A DNA stretch of 64,000 nt, taken from Maniola hyperantus. Lineage: Eukaryota > Arthropoda > Insecta > Lepidoptera > Nymphalidae. This document shows, in pieces, positions 51,060 to 61,650 of the stretch. The DNA is taken from positions 6,910,212-6,974,211 of the forward strand of contig NC_048560.1 in the NCBI RefSeq assembly GCF_902806685.2, written 5' to 3'. Position numbers and translations under genes: made by a program. The notes beneath the pieces are model-generated. The model was not told the DNA's origin. It saw only the letters and a list, made by a program, of their open reading frames with translations, and did no database searches. Each line of letters opens with the position of its first letter. The first letter of the stretch is position 1.

Positions 51060-51735
51060 GCTGATATTTAAAACGAGACACTGACTGGCAATGTCGCCAA
51101 AGCGTTTATGCATAAGTAAGCGTTTGCTTCTTATATAGCGAAGTGCGACGCGCAACGCGCCGCGTCTCCAGTAAAGAGCCCTAAAACTTGCAAAAAGATT
51201 AACTTTTAAACAGCCAGCAAACTCAGCGAAACGTACAAAACAGAGAACTTGTTAAATGACCATTCTCTGAGGCATTGTCAACATTTCGCCTTTAGAAGTT
51301 AATTTTGCACCCCCTCCGGGGATAAACTTCAATTGTGCACCGACACAATGGCGCTGCGCGTTCTTTCTACAGCTCTATTCCTTTTTTAACTTTACGAAAT
51401 TCGGGTATTATTTTATTTTATTTCCAAGGAATGTGTTATATTATTATAATTATCTTTCTGATAAAATATAGATATAACTAATGTATCAATATTTACAAGA
51501 GTCGAATATTAATAACGCGGACGGACATAGGCTAGGTACTTTTTATCCCGGAAAATCAGAGATCTCTGATTCTCCCGGTCAAAACGTACAAATGGGATTT
51601 CGAAAAACCATTTAGGTTTTGCCGTGCGATTAAGTCTAAATACCTAATTTGGTAAGTACTGAAATAACTTGCATTCCAAAGACGGGTGTAGGCTTATCCT
51701 GAAAATCAAACAGTTCCCACACGTTTTCAAGAAAA
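51060..51735. other. No clear feature
   Basis: 51178-51330 resembles 50085-50215 (a TTAATTTTGCAC box followed by ATAAACT), so the duplicated neighbourhood may be larger than the triplicated unit. A Helitron group B remnant lies near 51525-51730. Confidence 0.4.
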
Positions 51736-52260
51736 CTTTAATAGATAGATAGATAGATAAAAAATACTTTATTGCACACAAATAGTCATTTGTGGGAATG
51801 AGTGTAATATTTTATAATAAAATTCCACAACCAATTTTAGACTTGCCTTTACACAAGTTTAAAAAATGTGTTAAAAGTATGCTCCTAAAAAAAGCATATT
51901 ATACAGTCGCAGACTATGTAAACGATAAAAAAGCTTGGATTTGACTCGCTCCAGCAATGCACGGGGCTGCAATGGCTTGTATAGTACGGTATAATAACAT
52001 TGTAAATTGAAAAATTAAAAAGAGCAACCGCCGAGTTTCTTGCTGGTTCTTCTCGGTAGGAACGGCATTCCGAACCAGTGGTAAATTAAAACTACCTGAC
52101 TATTCATAAGCACTTTTAAAAAGTTTACATGAATAAAAAAACATTCTATTCTATTCTAAAAAGATTACATAACTATTACAGAAACTAAAACTAAAAAAAA
52201 ATTGTATGCAAAGGCGGCCTTATTGCTCACAGCAATCTCTATCAGGCTACCTTTGGTGAA
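51736..52260 (-). mobile_element. LINE-Y 3' UTR split by LINE-X
   Basis: ATAGATAGATAGATAGATAA and ATACTTTATTGCACACAAA, interrupted at 51784-52157, then GATTACATAACTATTACAGA, AAAGGCGGCCTTATTGCTCA and CAGCAATCTCTATCAGGCTA. No coding part. Confidence 0.65.
51784..52157 (+). pseudogene. LINE-X ORF2 tail and 3' end, copy 2
   Basis: Starts in frame at SFVGMSVIFYNKIPQPILDL, runs about 53 codons to ...NDKKAWI-stop, then the same 3' UTR as copy 1 to TTCTATTCTATTCTA. Nearly identical to 492-873 except for a small insertion (TTGAAAAA) in the UTR. 5'-truncated. Confidence 0.85.
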
Positions 52261-52331
52261 AGGAGAAACTAGGTGTGTTGGATAGTAGGTACTTTAATCT
52301 ACGCGGACAAAGTCATGGGCATCATCTAGTA

Positions 52332-52471
52332 CGTGACAGGTCGAGATAGCAATCGGAGTATGAGGCGGAGGACGCCCTACACTCCCGGACGTCACCCGCG
52401 CTATCCCGCACCGGGTTAGCGCAAGGGCTGTGCGGGTGTCCCCGCCCCGATTGCCTTCTTGACCTGTCGAC
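52332..52471. mobile_element. GC-rich fold-back MITE J
   Basis: Ends GTGACAGGTCGAGATAGCAA and complement TTGCCTTCTTGACCTGTCG. The middle is far more GC-rich than its surroundings (CCCGCGCTATCCCGCACCGG, GTGTCCCCGCCCCGATTG). Parts recur at 39655-39733 and 15795-15860. Confidence 0.7.
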
Positions 52472-52510
52472 TATAGTTACTAGTAGGTAGGTACCTATAT
52501 AAAACTCTCA

Positions 52511-52751
52511 TCAAATATAAAAGGAAAAGGTGACTGACTGACTGACTGACTGACTGAATAACTGACTGACTGATCTATCAACGCACAGCTCAAACTACTG
52601 GACGGATCGGGCTGAAATTTGGCATGCAGATAGCTATTATGACGTAAGCATCCGCTAAGAAAGGATTTTTGAAAATTCAACCCCTAAGGGGGTGAAATAG
52701 GGGTTTGAAATTTGTGTAGTCCACGCGGACGAAGTCGCGAGCATAAGCTAG
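52511..52751 (+). mobile_element. Helitron group A, full length
   Basis: TCAAATATAAAAGGAAAAGG, a GACT run broken by AATAACT, to GCGAGCATAAGCTAG; A before, T after. Confidence 0.85.
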
Positions 52752-52759
52752 TCAAATAT

Positions 52760-53230
52760 AAAATTCTTGCAAGACATTTCGCGTATCTAATCCATACGAG
52801 ATCTTCCATCCAATCTTGAAACTTAGCGCCGAGAATGTAACAAATCCAGCTAACAAGAAAGTCTAGTTACAAAAACACTTTTAAAAGATTAATTTTGCCA
52901 CTTCATCCGCAAATAAACTTTCATGTACAAAGACTTTTATGTAGTAGGTACATAAAAGAAAAAGATGTGCTTTCTTTTAAAAGTTGTAACTTTTAACAAA
53001 ACCCGGGGCTTGGCTGGAAACTTTGGGGCAGAATACACGATACTTCGTCTAGGTACTAGGGAATGTTTTTTTTTAAATGTTTGCCTTAACAAACGACGTG
53101 TTTCAGAGTTAAAGTTGATTGTTGAGAGATGAATAATGTCTAAAGTTTTATCCTGAAGCGGCTAGGTTCTTTTTTTAAACAGGACTTTTATACCTAGGTT
53201 ACAAAAAGTCCATACTAATATTATAAAAAG
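52760..53230. other. Unassigned
   Basis: Contains the diverged relative of the 50.2 kb unit (ACTTTTAAAAGATTAATTTT, GCTTTCTTTTAAAAGTTGTA). No gene. Confidence 0.4.
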
Positions 53231-53235
53231 TGGTT

Positions 53236-53345
53236 TTTTTATAGACTAGCGCTTGGCTGCAATCAGACCTGGTGGCAAGTGATGATGCAGCGTAAGATGG
53301 AGCGCGCTTGGCTAGATGATGCCTATTCACTCTTGACTTGAATCT
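53236..53345 (-). mobile_element. SINE-like repeat E, copy 2
   Basis: TATAGACTAGCGCTTGGCTG, CAATCAGACCTGGTGGCAAG, GATGCCTATTCACTCTTGAC. Matches 13455-13570. Confidence 0.65.
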
Positions 53346-53379
53346 GATCTGACTGACTGATCTATCTTTTGATCCCGAA

Positions 53380-53534
53380 AACTCAAAGAGTTCCCACGGG
53401 ATTCTTGAAGGCCGATTTATATTAAATTTGGTACAGAGGTAGCTTGCATCCCAGAAATTGACAAAGACAAGTGTTCCCATGAGATTTTTAAAGACTTAAA
53501 TCCACGTGGACGAAGTCGCGGGCATCATCTAGTT
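53380..53534 (+). mobile_element. Helitron group B remnant
   Basis: CTCAAAGAGTTCCCACGGGA, GCTTGCATCCCAGAAATTGA, then CACGTGGACGAAGTCGCGGG and CATCATCTAG. Confidence 0.55.
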
Positions 53535-53535
53535 T

Positions 53536-53945
53536 TAAATAAACTTCAAATTACTATACCTACACGTGGCAATGGTTGGAAAACCCTGAAAAGCAAACTA
53601 GGATATACTTACAATTTATTATTTACAAAAAAAGGTTTAACAAACGTTGCCACCTCGCGTTCTAATCCCGGATTACCCAATAACAATGAACTTTTACAAG
53701 TTTTCCCGGCAGTGGCGTAGCTAGGCGTGGGCAAAGTGGGCCCTTACCCACGGTCTCGCACTTAAAGGGGCCTCGCGCTGAGAAATATAAAATTCAAGAC
53801 CTCTTTAGCAATACTTTAAATCCAAGCAGATTGGGCTGCAAATGTTAATTACAAATCTTTACTAGAGGACATCAGTAAAGCAAGAAGCCGAAGAACACTA
53901 CTTTGTAAAAAAAAATGACGCAAATTACAAAATAAAACCTTCATA
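53536..53945. other. Unassigned, with a possible DNA transposon end
   Basis: CAGTGGCGTAGCTAGGCGTG (53711) with GGGCCCTTACCCACGGTC resembles termini of dispersed DNA transposons. No partner end. Confidence 0.35.
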
Positions 53946-53951
53946 CAAATC

Positions 53952-54252
53952 TTCTTGATCAGCCTAGTACCGGCCCACTACTGAGCACTGGTCTCCTCTC
54001 AGAGTGAGAAGGGTTTAGGCCATAGTCTGCCACACTGACACAATGTGGATTGGCATACTTCACACACCTTTGTGAACATGGAGAACTCTCAGGCATCCAG
54101 GTTTCCTCACGATGTTTTCTTTCACAGTTAAAGTGATATTTAATTGTTTTAAAAACGCACATGACACCGAAAAGTAAGTGGTGTGTGCTCGGGATCGAAC
54201 TCTCAACCTCTTGAAAAGAAGGCGGACGTCTTAACCACTAAGCTATCAAATC
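53952..54252 (-). mobile_element. SINE-1, near full length
   Basis: GATCAGCCTAGTACCGGCCC, AGTGAGAAGGGTTTAGGCCA, CATGGAGAACTCTCAGGCAT, head complement GGGATCGAACTCTCAACCTC and AACCACTAAGCTATCA. Confidence 0.8.
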
Positions 54253-54780
54253 TACACTGCTTTGCAATATTCTCCCACCGCGCATTTATATATTTTTTCC
54301 ACTATCATGAGTAGGTCGGTATGGCCTGTCAAAGCAGTTTTAGTAATAATCTATTGGGCAGATCTTGGGAACGAAAGAAAAGAGGCCTCGCTGTTGCGAC
54401 TTCCCACGTCCATAACAATAGCCCACGCTACGCTTCTGTTGCCCGGTATTGCCCCTCTCTTTTTAGCATGTAGCAATTAAATAGCTTTCTCTCTCTACCA
54501 CGATCTCTCGTTTTATAAAAGTTTCACTGTTAGTCCAAAATTACGACCCTTACCTTTATAAAATATTTATAAAATCGCCCGGGGGTTGAAAGGGGTTGGT
54601 GAAATATCTTCGGGTTTGTATAAAGGTTGTAATTGGTTGGGAGGAAACGGGGGTTAAGATCGGTACATTTGCTTTCTACATGTTAATAACTACTAATATT
54701 GTAGTTGTTGGCTTATTGATTACACGGCTGCCCGAAAATAGGATAGTTATGTTCTCAGGGTTCATGTAGTATGTATATGT
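54253..54780. other. No feature recognised
   Basis: A 72-codon ORF (54262-54480) has no recognisable domain. GGGGGTTGAAAGGGGTTGG patch near 54582. No gene called. Confidence 0.4.
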
Positions 54781-54782
54781 GT

Positions 54783-54895
54783 ATGTCGGTAGGAAAGGCA
54801 TTCCGAACCAGTGGTAGATGCATCCGACTATTCGTAAGTACTTGTAAAAGTTTATACGAATAAAAAAGATTTTTATTTTATTTTATTTTTTTATT
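54783..54895 (+). mobile_element. LINE-X 3' UTR fragment
   Basis: TCGGTAGGAAAGGCATTCCG, AACCAGTGGTA, then ATTTTATTTTATTTTTTTAT tail. Confidence 0.65.
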
Positions 54896-55290
54896 TTATG
54901 TAGGTATGTAAGTTTCTTTATTCAACCATAACTTCTAAATGCCAGTACATATTTGGATTTATAGGGTATCGCTAGAATTCATCAATTATCCGGAGTGACA
55001 CTGGGTATAAAAAAAAACTATATTATGGTAGAGCAGTCGTATTTTTTTCAAAATATTTTTGAACTGACTGACTAACTGACACATTCAACAAACAGCTCAA
55101 ACCGCTAGCTCTAAAAAGACAAGGTTTTGTAAACGTACGTTTTCTTAATAACATAAACTCGTATCTACCTAATAAGAAAGAATTTAAAAAATTATAATTT
55201 TAAAAAATCGCGTGGAAACTTTATCTTTCCGGGGAAAAAACCAACTATGTAATGTCCAGATTTTTAACTAGAAAAATCAAATCCTATTTT
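54896..55290. other. No feature recognised
   Basis: AT-rich noncoding. Confidence 0.4.
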
Positions 55291-55294
55291 TTTA

Positions 55295-55480
55295 TTCGAT
55301 ATAGGCGCACGCTTGACCACGATCACACCTGATGGGAAGTGATGATTGTGGCCTAAGATGGGACGCGTTTGCCTTGAAGGTGCCTATTCGCTCTTGTTTT
55401 AAAGATACCCGGATTATAATTGACAGGAAACACTGATCTCGGAAGAGTATTCCAGACCCTAGCCATGCGTATAAGGAATG
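55295..55480 (-). mobile_element. SINE-like repeat E, copy 3 (seed of the satellite)
   Basis: ATAGGCGCACGCTTGACCAC, GGGAAGTGATGATTGTGGCC, GTGCCTATTCGCTCTTG, GATCTCGGAAGAGTATTCCA, ATGCGTATAAGGAATGATGA. The last phrase is the start of the 64-base satellite unit, so the array appears to have grown from the end of this element. Confidence 0.6.
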
Positions 55481-56044
55481 ATGACGCAAAGCCTTTCGTA
55501 CGCGTATGTATTCCATACAATGTATAGGCATAGTATAAGGAATGATGACGCAAAGCGTTTCGTACGCGTATGTATTCCATACAATGTATAGGCATAGTAT
55601 AAGGAATGATGACGCAAAGTGTTTCGTACGCGTATGTATTCCATACAATGTATAGGCATAGTATAAGGAATGATGACGCAAAGCGTTTCGTACGCGTATG
55701 TATTCCATACAATGTATAGGCATAGTATAAGGAATGATGACGCAAAGTGTTTCGTACGCGTATGTATTCCATACAATGTATAGGCATAGTATAAGGAATG
55801 ATGACGCAAAGCGTTTCGTACGCGTATGTATTCCATACAATGTATAGGCATAGTATAAGGAATGATGACGCAAAGCGTTTCGTACGCGTATGTATTCCAT
55901 ACAATGTATAGGCATAGTATAAGGAATGATGACGCAAAGCGTTTCGTACGCGTATGTATTCCATACAATGTATAGGCATAGTATAAGGAATGATGACGCA
56001 AAGCGTTTCGTACGCGTATGTATTCCATACAATGTATAGGCATA
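55469..56044. repeat. 64-base satellite, nine copies
   Basis: Units start GTATAAGGAATGATGACGCA at 55469, 55533, 55597, 55661, 55725, 55789, 55853, 55917 and 55981, with a tenth partial at 56045. The only repeat-to-repeat variants I see are at the AAGCGTTTCG box: unit 1 has AAGCCTTTCG, units 3 and 5 have AAGTGTTTCG. Each unit contains TTTCGTACGCGTATG and TATTCCATACAATGTATAGG. All three minus-strand frames are free of stops, giving overlapping ORFs of up to 246 codons. Because 64 is not a multiple of 3, one frame cycles through all three, so the ORFs are a repeat artefact unless shown otherwise. Confidence 0.95.
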
Positions 56045-56059
56045 GTATAAGAATAGTCA

Positions 56060-56790
56060 GGTATAACATACCATCCGTTTATGTGGTAGGTACCTATATA
56101 TGGAACTTATTTCATAATTTTCATTCGAAATTCCCGAAATAAGTTCTCAAAACTATATGCAGAGCATAATATATGCCAAATAAACGAGTGCAGTTTGCCA
56201 AAAACCTTGAAAACTATACGCAACCAAACTTCCGCTTTGCTTTGGGGGGCTCGGGACGGTGCTTTCTTCATACAAACGTAGGAGGGTAATTACTACATTA
56301 TTTGATACTGTACGCTCAAAACTAAATATTATATCGATTAATCTCCTCATTATCTAGGTTTATTGATATATGAAACACTGAAAAAATCTTGATTTTAAAG
56401 TTACGAGCCTCAAAAGATTCCTATTTTAACACTAAATTTATGACAACTTTGGGCGTAAATAAGGTTAGGGGTATGAAAATTCTAAAGAAAAATAACATTA
56501 GACATAGTTTATTTATTCATTAGTTGAAATAACTATACTTTGCAAACATAAACTTAGTAGTTTTTTCTCAAAAATACTTTTCCTAAACCCTCGATTTCGG
56601 TGAAAATCGTCGTGCCTCTCACCTTTCTCATACAATGTCAAGTGAAAAGCAAACAGAGTCGGTCGAGCGTACTGCGTCACCTTAAGACAAACTCTTGCAT
56701 ACAGACCGGGCATATTTGCACTTGTACAACCAACCGCGGGGCAAAGCTAGGGCAATTTAATACTTTGTTCAAACAAATTGTTTTTGGTAA
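56060..56790. other. No feature recognised
   Basis: Several 60-75 codon ORFs on both strands without recognisable domains. No gene called. Confidence 0.4.
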
Positions 56791-56809
56791 CTCATACAAT
56801 TTTTATGCA

Positions 56810-57335
56810 CAAGATGGATGAAATGGAGGGAACTTTCTGGATTAAAGTGCGATCAACGGATGCCTATTCATATTAAAGGTAAAGTTTATAAGACTGCTGT
56901 TCGTCCTGCTCTAATCTACGGCTCGGAGTGTTGGCCTCTAAAAAAAACCCAGGTCTCTAGGCTGCACGTAGCTGAAATGAAAATGTTGAGATGGGCAGGT
57001 GGAGTTACCTTACTTGATAAGGTACAAAATAGGCATATTCTGGGCACCTTTAAAGTAGCGCCAATTGAAGATAAACTCTTGTAGAGACGCCTGCGGTGGT
57101 ACGGTCATGTTATGAAAAGACCCGAGATTCACATGACCAGAAGTGTAATCAATGTTAGCGCTGGACCCAGACGACGGGGAAGACCTCGACAAAGCTAGAT
57201 GTCAGTCATATTGAACGATCTTAAAACAGCCCAAATTGACCCCATGACGACCCAAAATAGAACAACTTGGAGAAATATGGTTAGGAGAGCCGACCCCAAC
57301 TAACATGGGAAAAGGCTAGGCATATATACATATAT
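56810..57335 (+). mobile_element. RTE-type LINE tail with 16-base target duplication
   Basis: ATACAATTTTTATGCA flanks it exactly at 56794-56809 and 57336-57351. Contains the ORF2 C-terminal pseudogene (56811-57300), then AACATGGGAAAAGGCTAGGC and an ATAC/ATAT tail. Confidence 0.9.
56811..57300 (+). pseudogene. RTE-type LINE ORF2 C-terminus
   Basis: Reads RWMKWRELSGLKCDQRMPIH, VYKTAVRPALIYGSECWPLK, VSRLHVAEMKMLRWAGGVTL, a stop at 57082-57084, RRLRWYGHVMKRPEIHMTRS, PRRRGRP, a second stop near 57196, then DPMTTQNRTTWRNMVRRADP. The tail domain after the RT of this lineage; its role is not well defined. Two stops but no obvious frameshift. Confidence 0.85.
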
Positions 57336-57399
57336 ATACAATTTTTATGCAAGACTAGATTTATATCTGCGATGATTGAACTAAATCTAACTTATATTT

Positions 57400-57930
57400 A
57401 ACCGCCCTCCAAAAAAGGAGGTGGTTCTCAAATTCGGCCTGTTTTTAACTTTTATTTTTGATCAACAGGGGATGTTTCCGTGGTGGTCCTATAAAAGTTT
57501 CTGGATACACCTCCTCAATCCTGATGCTGCAAGGTACTGAACTCCTAAGCCGTGTGGATTTGGAAAGTTTGGCCGGTGAATTGATAGTTTAGGTACCACG
57601 CAATGACTACTTACACTAGAAAGCTTAAAAAAACCGACTTCCAAAGTAAGAAATAACTTTTGTTTCTACACGTGTATGAATGAAGTCGGGCGAGCATAAT
57701 AAAAGAAACTAGAAATCAAAGCGTGAAGCTCGCTTAGTTGAAGCTGAAGTTATTTTTTACTTTGTAGTGATTTTGGAAGTCGGTTTTTTTATATTTTAAG
57801 CATGGCAAATCACTGTGATGTTCCTGTTATTCTTACTAGGATCGGATGAGTGCGTGATCGCTCTAAGAGAGTAAAATAGGGGTTTGAAGTTTTTGTAGTA
57901 AATATGGAAAAAGTCGCGGCCATCAGCTAG
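57400..57930. repeat. Fold-back-containing segment and Helitron debris
   Basis: AAAAAAACCGACTTCCAAAG (57627) pairs with the complement GGAAGTCGGTTTTTTT (57775-57790), a fold-back of about 165 bases. GAGAGTAAAATAGGGGTTTG and CGCGGCCATCAGCTAG at 57870-57930 are a Helitron 3' end. Confidence 0.55.
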
Positions 57931-57935
57931 TATAA

Positions 57936-58158
57936 TCTAAATATATAAAAGGAAAAGGTGGCTGACTGACTGACTGACTGACCTATCAACGCAAAGCTCA
58001 AACTACTAAAAGGATCGGGTTGAAATTTGGCATACAGATAGCTATTATGAGGTAGGCAGCCGCTAAGAAAATATTTTTGAAAATTCAACACCTAAGGGGT
58101 GAAATAAGGGTTTAAAATTTGTGTAGTCCACGCGGACAAAGTCGCGGCCATAAGCTAG
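57936..58158 (+). mobile_element. Helitron group A, full length
   Basis: TCTAAATATATAAAAGGAAA to GCGGCCATAAGCTAG. TATAATCTAA flanks both sides, partly the element's own start, which suggests another Helitron start on the right. Confidence 0.8.
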
Positions 58159-58361
58159 TATAATCTAATTCAAAAAAAAGGAGCGTCAATAGCAAAACGC
58201 AATACTTACAAGGGTCGGAAAGAAATATATCAGACCCTATTGCTTATTGGATACGGAACTAGCGAATTTGAATAAAAGGCTCTCTCGTAAAATAGTCGCC
58301 ATCGTATTATTGAGGTCGTAGGGATGGGACACGCGTACCTATCGATAGTATCGATTCCTTT

Positions 58362-58837
58362 TTAGGGTTCCGTACCTCAACGGGTTGCGAAGCTGAAGTG
58401 GCAATGGGCATTGCACATAGTTCATAAAACCAATAGACGTTGGGGTCCCAAGGTGCTAGAATGGCGACATCGCACCGAAAAACGCAGTGTTGGAAGACCA
58501 CCCACTAGGTGGACGGACGACATCAGACGAGTCGCAGGGAGCCGCTGGGTTCAAGCGGCGCAAAACCGTGGCGTGTGGAAGTCCCTACAAGAGACCTATG
58601 TCCAGCAGTGGACGTCTATCGGTTGATGATGATGATGATGATGATGCACCTCAAAAGGAAAAAAGAACCCTTATAGGATCAGTTCGTTGCCAGCCTGTCT
58701 GTCTGTATGTCCGTCTATCGCCTATCAAGAAAACTTACTAGGGTAAGTACTTCCCGTTGACATAGAATCATAAAATTTGGCAGGTGTTTTATAGCAGAAG
58801 TAAAGGGAAAAATCTGAAAACCGTGAATTGGTAAACT
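58362..58837 (-). mobile_element. C repeat split by an RTE tail
   Basis: TTAGGGTTCCGTACCTCAA, RTE tail 58381-58647, then ACCTCAAAAGGAAAAAAGAA, CCCTTATAGGATCAG, TTGACATAGAATCATAAAAT and AAAACCGTGAATTGG, then cut. Confidence 0.8.
58381..58647 (+). mobile_element. RTE-type LINE tail with intact ORF end
   Basis: Opens in frame RVAKLKWQWALHIVHKTNRR, then VLEWRHR, SVGRPPTRWTDDIRRVAGSR and ETYVQQWTSIG-stop, followed by a GATGATG tail. ACCTCAA flanks both sides (58374-58380, 58648-58654). No stops within about 80 codons, so recent. Confidence 0.9.
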
Positions 58838-58859
58838 TATTCTCAAGCTTTCCTTTCAT

Positions 58860-59535
58860 TTAAATAATCCTTTACATTGTAGCAGGATTTTTCAATAGGT
58901 TTAGGTTTTCTGTAAACTTTGAACGTGTTGAGAGACTTCTCTAATACGTTTTCTGGAAGCTTATTATAAAAACTTACATACTGGCTAATAAATGAGTCGT
59001 TAAGTTTAATCGATAGATATCGATATCGATTGATATTTTCAGCTTATCTTTCTACGTATGCATGAAAGCGTTTCTTATGACAGCTTTAGTGAAGTATAGT
59101 GATGTGAAATATTGTTTGTATTTGTCGATGATTTACTTTATATTTATACCAGCGATATAAATGTTCTACAAGATATAGTGTTTCATAGTAGTACATACTC
59201 TTTTACCATAAAACAATACCGTAATCTTTTAGTGTATTAAAATTTGAATGTAAATACGAAATGTTATTGAAATTGGTTTTATATCAATCGAATAAAACTG
59301 GTTTTTCTCCTAATGGTCGTGTAAGAAATACGTATTTTGGGAAAACTTCGCGATTTTTTTGTAACGAGCCAAATTGTGCCAATCGTGTTTTGATTCACTA
59401 AACAATATCTTTAATTATTATAATATTAAAAAAAATAACTAAACAAATTTGTAGTTTTTGAGGCCAAAACTGGATTCTTCGAACATCCGAAATGTGTCTC
59501 AACGCCGCTTTTGTGCCGCATATTTTACCACGGGC
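58860..59535. other. No feature recognised
   Basis: A palindromic GATAGATATCGATATCGATT patch near 59010-59030. No gene or repeat end. Confidence 0.4.
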
Positions 59536-59540
59536 CAGTC

Positions 59541-59725
59541 TACAATACGCGTCAGAAAGTAATGTACATCGGCCTTTAGAATGACGTTTCGGCTTTGAAG
59601 AGCGTTGTCTCTGTCACTCATACCTATGTGACGTTTTGTCGGTCTCAACGACAGAGCCAATGCTCTACAAAACCGCTACCTCTTTCTAAAGGTCGATGTA
59701 CATTACTTTCTGCCGCGTACTGTAC
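59541..59725. mobile_element. MITE G, full copy
   Basis: Inverted ends: AATACGCGTCAGAAAGTAAT, GTACATCGGCCTTTAGAATG and TTCTAAAGGTCGATGTACAT, TACTTTCTGCCGCGTACTGT. The middle agrees with 35266-35452. Confidence 0.85.
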
Positions 59726-59729
59726 ATTG

Positions 59730-60135
59730 ACGTTTATGCTTTATACGAGTTATAGCAAACGTTTGTGGTTCTAGCTAGGTTTGTTCTAGCTTTAGCTTTA
59801 GCACTATAAGCGGAATGGAGAGGTATAATATTTAATAGGTAAATAAGTGCACCAAGCAAATCAACCCGTGTAACAGTAATATTACGTTGTGAACTAGAAT
59901 ACTCGTAGTTGAAGCTAGAATAGTGCTACTTCTAACTTAATTGGGGGTAAAAACAATGCGAAATGTTTCGTGTAAATGGACACACTGCTTGCGGTAGGAA
60001 CTTGGCTATTCACGCACTGTCGTGCGCCAAGTTTATTGTTTTATGTACAAAACATCTAATAAGACACAGTATAGAGCGCGCAAGACAAGTTAAGTAGTCC
60101 AATCTGAACAAGAGGCGCTTACTTGCACATTGTAT
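59730..60135. other. No feature recognised
   Basis: Noncoding. Confidence 0.4.
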
Positions 60136-60138
60136 AAA

Positions 60139-60489
60139 AAACCAGCCAAGTGCGAGTCAGGGTCGCGCAATGAGGGTTCCGTACTACAGTCGTATTTTTT
60201 CGACATTTTGCACAATAATTCAAAAACTATGATGCATAAAAATATATAAAAATCTGTTTTAGAATGTACAGGTAAAGCCCTTTCATATGATACCCCACTT
60301 GATATAGTTATCTTACTTCGAATATTGAAAATACTAATTATTAGTTCATGACCACGATTTAATTTTTTTTGTGTGATCTAACCCTAAATTCACGGTTTTC
60401 AGATTTTTCCCTTAAAGCCAGCTATAAGACCCACCTACCTGCCAAATTTCATGATTCTAGGTCAACGGTAAGTACCCTGTAGGTTTCTT

Positions 60490-60526
<37 letters not shown>

Positions 60527-60582
60527 CAAAGTGATCCTATAAGGGTTCCGTTTTTCCTTTTGAGGTACGGAACCCTAAAAAC
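60139..60582 (+). mobile_element. C repeat, full length
   Basis: AAAACCAGCCAAGTGCGAGT to GTACGGAACCCTAAAAA, with eight or more GACA units near 60488-60525, the longest run among C copies here. Confidence 0.85.
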
Positions 60583-60849
60583 AGATCTCATCCGGCCTTG
60601 TGTATTTAATCCTTAGTCTATGACTTGCGCAAACCGACATGTAGCAACTTCAGATTGGACTACTTGAGTTGCGTTTTTCATCGTCACTTAGTTACTCCAA
60701 AACCAAAATACTCATGTCTCGCACACTTATCGATATTCCAAGACGCATGCCCTCAGAATGCTATCAAGACAACCCTTTACCCTCATAAACCGAGATCCTA
60801 GACATATCAGGCCCGCTCGATTCATCTCGGGGTTAAGCTTATACATACA

Positions 60850-61101
60850 CTAGCTTATGCTCGCGACTTCGTCCGCGTGGACTACACAAATTTCAAACCC
60901 CTATTTCACCCCCTTAGGGGTTGTATTTTCAAAAATCCTTCCTTAGCGGATGTCTACGTCATAGTAGCTATCTGCATGCCAAATTTCAGCCCGATCCGTC
61001 CAGTAGTTTGAGCTGTGCGTTGATAGATCAGTCAGTCAGTCAGTCAGTCAGTCAGTCAGTCAGTCAGTCAGTCAGTCACCTTTTCCTTTTATATATTTAG
61101 A
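60850..61101 (-). mobile_element. Helitron group A in duplication copy 1
   Basis: CTAGCTTATGCTCGCGACTT to TATATATTTAGA, about 12 GTCA units; A before, T after. Confidence 0.85.
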
Positions 61102-61434
61102 TATCTTTAAGCAAGTCACAGTACCAAGGTCACTTATAGTTATAGCTGATATTCTATTTCACGAAGACCGTTTGGCTATGTTCGTGTGCGTGCACACGTA
61201 CCTACACATTGTTATAGTGTGCGTGACGCTCAGTTTCAACTCTTATCGGTATTTGCAGTATGCACTACTACAACCAAGGCTGAGCGGTCAAAATACTCGT
61301 GTCTCGTCCACTTATCGATATTCCAAGGCGCATGCCCTCAGAATGCTATCAAGACAACCCTTTACCCTCATAAACCGAGATCCTAGACATATCAGGCCCG
61401 CTCGATTCATCTCGGGGTTAAGCTTATACATACA

Positions 61435-61650
61435 CTAGCTTATGCTCGCGACTTCGTCCGCGTGGACTACACAAATTTCAAACCCCTATTTCACCCCCTT
61501 AGGGGTTGTATTTTCAAAAATCCTTTCTTAGCGGATGTCTACGTCATAGTAGCTATCTGCATGCCAAATTTCAGACCGATCCGTCCAGTAGTTTGAGCTG
61601 TGCGTTGATAGATCAGTCAGTCAGTCACCTTTTCCTTTTATATATTTAGA
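61435..61650 (-). mobile_element. Helitron group A in duplication copy 2
   Basis: Same element and insertion point as 60850-61101 but with only about three GTCA units, so it was copied with the flanks and did not insert independently. Confidence 0.85.

Noticed and set aside
55292..56069. Three overlapping minus-strand ORFs of 194-246 codons
   Set aside because: They are the 64-base satellite read in its three frames; no domain, no independent composition, and the unit length forces frame cycling.
61020..61080. GTCA microsatellite as an independent feature
   Set aside because: It is an internal part of Helitron group A copies and recurs in each of them at variable length.
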